Shown in pieces: positions 5,314 to 9,871 of a stretch of 9,871 bases of DNA. How positions within the stretch are numbered: position 1 is the stretch's first letter; the number at the start of each line of letters is the position of its first letter. The translations under genes and the position numbers were made by a program. Source of the DNA: Planctomycetales bacterium (GTDB taxonomy: Bacteria > Planctomycetota > Phycisphaerae > SM23-33); the NCBI GenBank assembly GCA_030673005.1, contig DAOVFI010000062.1, positions 1 through 9,871 of the forward strand, written 5' to 3'. A model generated the notes under the pieces. It did not search any database. It was not told the DNA's origin and was given only the letters and a program-made list of their open reading frames with translations.

Positions 5314-6123
5314 CGGGCGGTACCTGAAGATGCACCGTATCGCCTCGATCCCGTCGGATAGACCGATTTTCTTGCCCTGGCGGTGAGTCCGCGGCGAGTA
5401 ACTGATGGGCCTTTCGCATACACGTACGCCCAGGGCGGCGACCTTCGCGGTAACCTCCGGCTCGAACCCGAAGCGGTCCTGTTCCAGCGCAATTCGCTCC
5501 AGCACGTCCCGACGGAACATCTTGTAGCACGTTTCCATGTCCGTCAGTCCCAGGCCGGTTGTACGATTGCTCAGCCAGGTCAGGAATTTATTGGCCAGGT
5601 AGTTGCTCAGCCGCCCGCTACGACGGGGTGGCACGGTCAAGTCGGAGACTTGGCCGTGACTGGTTGCATCACGCCGTTCGGCGACATCACGGCCAAGCCT
5701 CACTTCGTTCGGCTTGACCGTGCCACCGGCCGGTTGCCCGGGGATTTTGTTGGAGAATCTGCTGCCATAGACGACGTCGGCGTCTCCGGCCAGCAGCGGT
5801 CTCAGCAGCGCCGGCAGGTCGGCGGGATCGTATTCGAGGTCCGCGTCCTGGACGACGACGAAATCGCCCGTAGCGGTTGCGAATCCGGTGCGAACGGCGG
5901 CGCCCTTGCCGAGGTTATGCGGATGAAATTGTACGATAACGTCAGGACGGTCGGCAGCGAAGGATTGCAACTGCTCGCGCGTCCCGTCGGTCGAGAAATC
6001 GTCGATCAGTATAATCTGTCGGTCAACGCCGCACAAATCGGCGGCATCGAGACGAGCGACGGTCTCGCGCCAAGTGTCGCGCTCGTTGTAGATAGGAACG
6101 ACTATTGAAAGCGTTACCGGCAC
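5290..6123 (-). CDS. Family 2 glycosyltransferase with repeat-encoded in-frame insertion
   Basis: A 277-residue soluble GT-A enzyme of the dolichol-phosphate-mannose-synthase-like branch of GT2, likely transferring a sugar from a nucleotide sugar to a lipid or glycan acceptor. Seen are LSIVVPIYNE (5-14), ILIDDFSTDGT (38-48), NLGKGAAVRTGF (70-81), the metal-binding QDADLEYDP (92-100), VVYGSRF (117-123), LTDMETCYKMFRR (193-205) and FGFEPEVTAK (218-227). Residues about 133-166 (GGTVKPNEVRLGR to DLTVPP) are the translation of a palindromic repeat at 5627-5727 and interrupt the segment between GSRF and LSNYLANKFLTWLSN, normally continuous. GTG at 6123 is the start: GAGG lies 7 bases upstream and the conserved N-terminus begins there. 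It follows ilvE on the same strand across a long inverted repeat. Whether the enzyme is active is unknown, but no stop or frameshift is present. Confidence 0.88.
   Translation of the reverse strand: MPVTLSIVVPIYNERDTWRETVARLDAADLCGVDRQIILIDDFSTDGTREQLQSFAADRPDVIVQFHPHNLGKGAAVRTGFATATGDFVVVQDADLEYDPADLPALLRPLLAGDADVVYGSRFSNKIPGQPAGGTVKPNEVRLGRDVAERRDATSHGQVSDLTVPPRRSGRLSNYLANKFLTWLSNRTTGLGLTDMETCYKMFRRDVLERIALEQDRFGFEPEVTAKVAALGVRVCERPISYSPRTHRQGKKIGLSDGIEAIRCIFRYRPSRPARGS
5627..5727. repeat. Palindromic repeat family A, copy 4, in frame inside the GT2 gene
   Basis: Outer arms GGTGGCACGGTCAAG (5627-5641) and its exact complement (5713-5727) enclose further dyads. These are AAGTC/GACTT, GGCCGTGA/TCACGGCC with a nested CGCCG/CGGCG, and AAGCC/GGCTT. 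Each half is also a hairpin by itself, since CACGGTCAAGTC faces GACTTGGCCGTG and CACGGCCAAGCC faces GGCTTGACCGTG. The minus strand reads through the element without a stop. The coding sequence on both sides belongs to one glycosyltransferase, so the net insertion must be a multiple of three. Confidence 0.92.
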
Positions 6124-6139
6124 AACAAAACCTCAAAAT

Positions 6140-6255
6140 ATTAGCAGGGATGCAGGAGATACAGGGAATAAAGAAATAATAACAGAAAAACGCTCGCCGG
6201 TATATTGAAAGAACAATTTGTTTTTATCCCCTGTATCTCCTGCATCCCTGCTAAT
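6140..6255. repeat. Long inverted repeat between ilvE and the glycosyltransferase
   Basis: Perfect 27-bp arms at 6140-6166 and 6229-6255, with the core GCAGGGATGCAGGAGATAC and its complement, surround a 62-base AT-rich spacer. The arms continue inward imperfectly (GGGAATAAA against GGGGATAAA). The right arm contains the TAG stop of ilvE (6251-6253). The left arm ends about 5 bases before the GAGG Shine-Dalgarno of the glycosyltransferase. Its sequence is unrelated to palindrome families A and B. It could act on read-through transcripts as a 3' barrier for ilvE or by limiting translation of the next gene; this is inference. Confidence 0.9.
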
Positions 6256-7117
6256 TTTCTTCGCATTCGGTCCGAATGAACTGTCGGAATGCTTCCAGGA
6301 GTTTTTTTGTTATCGCCCCGGCCTTTCCGGCGCCGATGACGCGCCCGTCCGCCTTGGTAACGGCAATGACCTCGGCGGCGGTGCCGGTAAGGAAACACTC
6401 ATCGGCGGCGTAGAGTTGCTCGACGGTAACGACCCGCTCGGTAATCGGGATGCCCAGGTTCCGGCAAAGGCCCATGACAACCTGGCGGGTGATGCCTTTG
6501 AGGCTTCCTGACTCCGGCGGAGGCGTGGCAACCGCCCCTTCAGAGACGATGAAGACGTTATCTCCGGTGGCCTCGGCGATCGTTCCTTCGGCGTTGAGCA
6601 TTATCGCCTCGGCGGCGCCGGCATCGACGGCCTCTATCCTGGCGAGGGTGTTGTTCAAATAATTGCAACTTTTGACCGTCGGCGAGATCATCTCCGGCGA
6701 GATACGGCGAGTTTTGGCGATGATGACCTCCAGACCGGTTTCGTACATATCAGATGGGTAAAGAGCGATCTGGTCGGCGATAATAAAAACGGTCGGGTCG
6801 GAGCACTCGAACGGGTTCAATCCCAGCGTGCCCGGCCCGCGGGTAACTACCAGGCGGATGTAACCGTCGCTTATGTCGTTGGCGGCGATGGCCTCCTGCA
6901 TCCCATCGACGATCTCCCTCTTCGTCAGCGGCATCGGCAGGCGGATGCCGTCAGCCGAGGCGAAGAGGCGGTCCATGTGTGCGGCGCATTGAAAAATCTT
7001 CCCGTTGTAAACACGAATGCCTTCAAAGACGCCGTCCCCATACAGCACGGCGTGATCGAAGACGGTCAGTACCGCCTGTTCCTTGTCCACCAGTTTGCCG
7101 TTTATCCAGACCTTCAT
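6251..7117 (-). CDS. ilvE: Branched-chain amino acid aminotransferase (class IV)
   Basis: A 288-residue class IV PLP aminotransferase that exchanges the amino group between glutamate and the 2-oxo acids of leucine, isoleucine and valine. Motifs are DHAVLYGDGVFEGIR (21-35), RLVVTRGPGTLG (88-99), the PLP-binding Lys149 in VKSCNYLNN, EATGDNVF (182-189), and ADECFLTGTAAEV near the C-terminus. The length is near the usual ~300. ATG at 7117 has GAGAGG 8 bases upstream and the first residues MKVWINGKLV match the family start. A promoter-like pair lies at 7147-7175. The stop codon falls inside one arm of the long inverted repeat. D-amino-acid transaminase and aminodeoxychorismate lyase share the fold; the NYLNN and FEGIR motifs favour the branched-chain enzyme. 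Confidence 0.9.
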   Translation of the reverse strand: MKVWINGKLVDKEQAVLTVFDHAVLYGDGVFEGIRVYNGKIFQCAAHMDRLFASADGIRLPMPLTKREIVDGMQEAIAANDISDGYIRLVVTRGPGTLGLNPFECSDPTVFIIADQIALYPSDMYETGLEVIIAKTRRISPEMISPTVKSCNYLNNTLARIEAVDAGAAEAIMLNAEGTIAEATGDNVFIVSEGAVATPPPESGSLKGITRQVVMGLCRNLGIPITERVVTVEQLYAADECFLTGTAAEVIAVTKADGRVIGAGKAGAITKKLLEAFRQFIRTECEEN

Positions 7118-7146
7118 ACCTTTTGCCTCTCCGATTCGGACACATA

Positions 7147-7175
7147 AATATAACCTGTATCACCATTATCGTCCA
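7147..7175 (-). promoter_or_regulatory. Sigma70-like promoter of ilvE
   Basis: On the minus strand, TGGACG (7175-7170, 4 of 6 to TTGACA), a 17-bp spacer and TATATT (7152-7147, 5 of 6 to TATAAT) lie about 30 bases before the ilvE ATG. Spacing is optimal and the region is non-coding. Confidence 0.5.
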
Positions 7176-7198
7176 GACAGACAGGCGGGCTTATTAAA

Positions 7199-7244
7199 TG
7201 TCTAATGTCTAATGACCAATGTCTAAAGAATGTCTAATGACTAA
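7199..7244 (+). repeat. Heptamer-periodic array, TGTCTAA units
   Basis: The units are TGTCTAA, TGTCTAA, TGACCAA and TGTCTAA, then a 4-bp break (AGAA), then TGTCTAA and TGACTAA. The same unit set in the opposite orientation occurs at 7387-7425, so the two arrays flank palindrome 7261-7347 as a long imperfect inverted pair. Confidence 0.8.
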
Positions 7245-7260
7245 AATAGTGGGGCAGCAG

Positions 7261-7347
7261 GTAGGGTGTGCAGGTTTTGTTTCCTGCACACCGCGCTTTT
7301 GTCAATGAGCGATTTGGTGTGCAGGGAAAAGAACCTACACACCCTAC
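7261..7347. repeat. Palindromic repeat family B (four alternating GGTGTGCAGG units)
   Basis: Outer arms GTAGGGTGTGCAGGTT (7261-7276) and AACCTACACACCCTAC (7332-7347) pair with one mismatch. Inside, CCTGCACACC (7283-7292) and GGTGTGCAGG (7316-7325) form a second dyad around a short CGCT/AGCG stem. The decamer GGTGTGCAGG thus occurs four times in alternating orientation, the last with one change. The design parallels family A although the sequence differs. It lies between the lolD-like gene and the ilvE promoter. The rest of the 7118-7422 gap holds the two heptamer arrays and nothing else I recognise. Confidence 0.88.
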
Positions 7348-7386
7348 AACTAACAATCGACCGAAGGTAATCGGCGGCGCTTTTCT

Positions 7387-7425
7387 TTGGGCATTAGTCA
7401 TTGGGCATTACTTAGACATTAGTCA
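7387..7425 (-). repeat. Heptamer-periodic array supplying the lolD-like stop codon
   Basis: On the plus strand the units are TTGGGCA, TTAGTCA, TTGGGCA, then a 4-bp break (TTAC), then TTAGACA and TTAGTCA. On the minus strand the last unit reads TGACTAA, and its TGA is the stop codon of the ATPase gene (7425-7423). It is the inverted partner of the array at 7199-7244. Confidence 0.75.
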
Positions 7426-8112
7426 TTTCAGTCTCCCATCTCTGAGGTGGAGGATTCTTGTGGCGGCGGCGGCGAGATTGCTGTCGTGTGTTACCATTAC
7501 GATGGTCTGTCCGGCCTTGTTGAATTCCTTCAGCAGATCCAGTATCTGCCGTCCTGTCTTGCTGTCGAGGTTTCCGGTCGGCTCGTCGGCCAGTAGTATC
7601 TTCGGTTCGTTAATCAGTGCCCTTGCGATGGCGACTCGCTGGCGCTCGCCGCCGGAGAGTTCCTTGGGGCGGTGCCGCAGTCGGTCTTTGAGTCCGAGCC
7701 GGTCGAGCAGTTCGCCGGCCCTGGCCCTGGTCCGCCGGCGCCTCCCGAGCCAACCGACGGTCGAGCAGTCCACCTTCGCCGGCAGCATTACGTTTTCCAG
7801 GACGTTCAACTCGCCCAGCAGGTGATAGAACTGGAAGATGAAGCCTATGTCCCGGCAGCGGATTTTATTTCGGCGGCGGCGTGAGAAATTCGCAGCGTCG
7901 TTTCCGTCCAGTACGAGCCTGCCCCGGTCCTGCTCGTCCAGCAGGCCGATGATGTGCAGCAGTGTGCTTTTCCCGCTTCCCGAAGCGCCGATGACGGCGA
8001 CGAATTCGCCGGGTTTGACCGAGAAACTCACGCCTCGCAGCACGTGCAGGTCCACTCTGCCCATGCGGTAGGACTTATGCAGCCCGCCGGCGTCGATGAT
8101 CTGCTCACTCAT
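7423..8112 (-). CDS. lolD: LolD/MacB-type ABC transporter ATP-binding protein
   Basis: A 229-residue ABC ATPase of the LolD/MacB/FtsE branch, acting at the cytoplasmic face of the inner membrane to power its permease partner. Motifs are Walker A GASGSGKST (42-50), the Q-loop FIFQFYHLL (91-99), signature LSGGERQ (152-158), Walker B ILLADEP (172-178) and the switch His209 in MVTHD. The sequence around the Q-loop (FQFYHLLGELNVLENV) is typical of lipoprotein-release ATPases. Start ATG 8112 overlaps the permease stop by 8 nt (ATGAGTGA), with GGAGG 9 bases upstream, so translation is probably coupled. An Arg-rich stretch at 124-131 is more basic than in enterobacterial LolD. The stop codon lies in a heptamer array. 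Lipoprotein export is inferred from family; a MacB-like role is possible. Confidence 0.87.
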   Translation of the reverse strand: MSEQIIDAGGLHKSYRMGRVDLHVLRGVSFSVKPGEFVAVIGASGSGKSTLLHIIGLLDEQDRGRLVLDGNDAANFSRRRRNKIRCRDIGFIFQFYHLLGELNVLENVMLPAKVDCSTVGWLGRRRRTRARAGELLDRLGLKDRLRHRPKELSGGERQRVAIARALINEPKILLADEPTGNLDSKTGRQILDLLKEFNKAGQTIVMVTHDSNLAAAATRILHLRDGRLK

Positions 8113-9811
8113 ATCGCAGCGCCTCCACCGGCTGCATTCTCGCAGCCATGATCGCCGGCAGCAGCACCCCGACTAGACCGGCCGATATCGCGCCGAGGGC
8201 GATCCACAGCATCGTCAGCGGATCGACCGTATTGGGGATCTTCTCGAACAGGAACACATCCCGCTCCCAGACGCGGAAGCCGAACCAGTCGGCCAGCCAG
8301 TCCTGTATCTCGTTAATGTAGTGGACGAAGAGGAACCCGCCCAGCAAACCGACAGCGCTTCCGAGCAGTGCGGTAGCCGCTCCGAAGCCCAGGAAAATCT
8401 GCGCCACTCCCCCTGCCGAGCCGCCGACGGCGCGGACAACGCCGATGTCGCGGATCTTCTGCGTTACGATCATGTGGAAGATAGCAAAGACCATGAGCAC
8501 CGAAACCAGCGAGATGACGCCGAACATTATCGTTACCAGCGTCCTCTGCTTCTCGATTGCGCCGATGTACTTCGCCTGTTTTTCCCGCCAGGTCTGCACG
8601 ACCACGGGCGTCCGGGCGGTGTACGGAGGCGTATCGGCGAATTTCTCCCACGCAGCATCGACTTTTCGGCGCACGTCGATGAGTTGCTTGTCGGAGGCGT
8701 AGGGGGGCTTGACCTTAATCTGAATCTGCGAGCAGGAAGGCGGAATGGCGACCTTTGCGGGGGGGGCGACCTTTCCGGGGGTGGTGTCCTTTGCGGGGTC
8801 GTCGGGCGGGTATTTCGCCCCCATGTCCATCAGTTCCTGCAGCGTCTCGAACGGCACATAGACCGTAAGTGAATCAATCAGGTACACGTCGGTTTTCGCA
8901 TCATCGATGACGGTGAACGTGGCTGTATTCGGTGTGATGGTGAGGCTTGACCCCTGCCCGAGCGGCAGGAGCGTCAGCACAACGCGCTTGCCCGGGGTTA
9001 CCAGGCGAATCGTCTCGCCGGAGTGCGTGCGAAAACTCGCATTCATCAGCCCGAGTCCGAGGATCATCCGCTTGGCGGGCGGGCGGAAGTCCCTGTCGAT
9101 TTTCCCGGCCCATTCCTCGATCTGCTCGCCGAGGAGGCGGATTTTTTCTTTGTCCCGCCGGTCGGCGGGCCTGGCCTGCTCGGCCTGCAGTTCGCGGCGC
9201 ATCCGCTCGAGGATTTGCCGACGAATCGTGATGTTCACCAGCTTTTCCCGCTGCCGGGCGGCGATTTTGTAAGCGCCGGTCAGGTTGCCCAGCAGTCGCT
9301 CGTCGCGTTTTTTTTCCGGCAGGGATTCTTCGCGCCGACGGACCTTCTCAATGAGTTTCATGTGCCGTTCAGTCCGCTCAATGAGGTGTTCGATGGGCGG
9401 GTCGAACGAGGCGTCGGGCCGGCCGGTCTGGACGAACATGTCTTTCTGGAGGGCGGTTACCGCAAGTCGTTCCGGCAGATGGATGCCGCAAATCTGAACG
9501 TAATTGGTGGAAACGCCGTAACGCAGCAGGCCGTAGGCATAGATAACGGGCGTGGCGGCCTCGATTTCGGGAACCTCCCGCTTCAGGTAAGCGATGAATT
9601 CGTCGTAATGCTCGATGCCTGAAATGCCGGCGGCATCGACCACGACATCGCCGCAGAGGCCCCTCGCCGCCGTCTCAACCTTGCGCAGAAAGCCGTCCAT
9701 GACGCTGACGACAATCAGCACCATCGCCACACACAACGCAACAGCCGCTACCGCTACCAAAGCCAGATAGCGCCGTCGAAGGTATCGTAAGCAGAGGAAT
9801 AGTTTATACAT
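8105..9811 (-). CDS. FtsX-type ABC permease (LolC/LolE-like) with enlarged periplasmic domain
   Basis: A 568-residue inner-membrane protein with the LolC/E-MacB topology: one helix at about 16-38, a large periplasmic region (40-423), then helices at about 424-447, 468-498 and 533-556. The conserved RDIGVVRAVGGS segment (454-465) precedes the third helix, and the C-terminus PVEALRYE is typical of the family. It is longer than the ~400 residues of LolC/LolE because a charged, Lys/Arg/Glu-rich stretch at about 140-240 (predicted coiled coil) and a Pro/Lys-rich loop at about 334-358 are inserted in the periplasmic domain. ATG 9811 is chosen for the family-like start MYKLFLCLRYLRRRY; no convincing Shine-Dalgarno is visible. 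It overlaps the ATPase gene by 8 nt, defining a two-gene operon. Lipoprotein transport from the inner membrane is the likely job; the substrate is not provable here. Confidence 0.85.
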   Translation of the reverse strand: MYKLFLCLRYLRRRYLALVAVAAVALCVAMVLIVVSVMDGFLRKVETAARGLCGDVVVDAAGISGIEHYDEFIAYLKREVPEIEAATPVIYAYGLLRYGVSTNYVQICGIHLPERLAVTALQKDMFVQTGRPDASFDPPIEHLIERTERHMKLIEKVRRREESLPEKKRDERLLGNLTGAYKIAARQREKLVNITIRRQILERMRRELQAEQARPADRRDKEKIRLLGEQIEEWAGKIDRDFRPPAKRMILGLGLMNASFRTHSGETIRLVTPGKRVVLTLLPLGQGSSLTITPNTATFTVIDDAKTDVYLIDSLTVYVPFETLQELMDMGAKYPPDDPAKDTTPGKVAPPAKVAIPPSCSQIQIKVKPPYASDKQLIDVRRKVDAAWEKFADTPPYTARTPVVVQTWREKQAKYIGAIEKQRTLVTIMFGVISLVSVLMVFAIFHMIVTQKIRDIGVVRAVGGSAGGVAQIFLGFGAATALLGSAVGLLGGFLFVHYINEIQDWLADWFGFRVWERDVFLFEKIPNTVDPLTMLWIALGAISAGLVGVLLPAIMAARMQPVEALRYE

Positions 9812-9829
9812 AGAACCGGTTAGCTAAAA

Positions 9830-9857
9830 TGTCTAATGACCAATGTCTAACACCCAA
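9830..9857 (+). repeat. Heptamer-periodic array upstream of the permease gene
   Basis: Four consecutive units read TGTCTAA, TGACCAA, TGTCTAA and CACCCAA, the first three identical to units in the array at 7199-7244. It is followed at 9864-9871 by GTAGGGTG, the same eight bases that begin palindrome family B at 7261, where the window ends. It lies 19 bases upstream of the permease start, within its probable 5' leader. Confidence 0.7.
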
Positions 9858-9871
9858 CCAGTTGTAGGGTG

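Noticed and set aside
7199..7425. A CRISPR array
   Set aside because: The repeats are 7 bp and directly tandem, without unique spacers of regular length, and no cas gene is nearby.
7268..7825. A 185-codon plus-strand open frame across the end of the ATPase gene
   Set aside because: It is antisense to the conserved Walker B and signature region, starts in the palindrome, is Ser/Arg-rich, and has no supporting start signals.

Overview
The window looks like a chromosomal stretch from a free-living, GC-rich Gram-negative bacterium. I favour a planctomycete, probably of the Phycisphaerae. This rests on three things: a Lol-type outer-membrane ABC pair with an enlarged permease, a bacterial histone-deacetylase homologue, and AT-rich intergenic DNA packed with palindromes and heptamer arrays. 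The placement is inferred from general character, not from a marker gene.

Layout: (1) 1-1754, plus strand: the C-terminal part of a histone deacetylase/AcuC-family enzyme, then a DUF4432 (aldose-epimerase-like) protein. (2) 1755-2052: a promoter-like sequence, a ~105-nt structured transcript candidate ending in a strong hairpin plus T-run, and a short perfect palindrome. (3) 2053-4483, minus strand: glyA (serine hydroxymethyltransferase) followed by a thiD2-thiE fusion for thiamin phosphate synthesis, probably co-transcribed. (4) 4484-5313: a divergent intergenic region holding a 123-bp palindrome with cloverleaf symmetry, then a plus-strand membrane-anchored, cysteine-free thioredoxin-fold protein. 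(5) 5290-7117, minus strand: a branched-chain aminotransferase (ilvE) with its own promoter, then a family 2 glycosyltransferase. (6) 7118-7422: heptamer arrays flanking a palindrome. (7) 7423-9811, minus strand: an FtsX-type permease and a LolD-type ATPase that overlap by 8 nt, forming a lipoprotein-export-like ABC transporter. The window ends in another heptamer array.

The gene content is ordinary housekeeping metabolism: one-carbon/serine, thiamin, branched-chain amino acids and envelope biogenesis. The unusual part is the repeat landscape. A palindromic family built on GGTGGCACGGTCAAG and its complement occurs four times: as a solitary hairpin, as a degenerate copy, as a four-stem cloverleaf, and as a roughly 101-bp copy lying in frame inside the glycosyltransferase gene, where it is read as about 34 extra amino acids. 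A second palindrome family (GGTGTGCAGG) has the same palindrome-of-palindromes design. A third long inverted repeat lies between ilvE and the glycosyltransferase. Five arrays with strict 7-bp periodicity sit in gene gaps; one supplies the C-terminal codons and stop of glyA, and another the stop of the lolD-like gene. No transposase, CRISPR array, tRNA or rRNA was seen.
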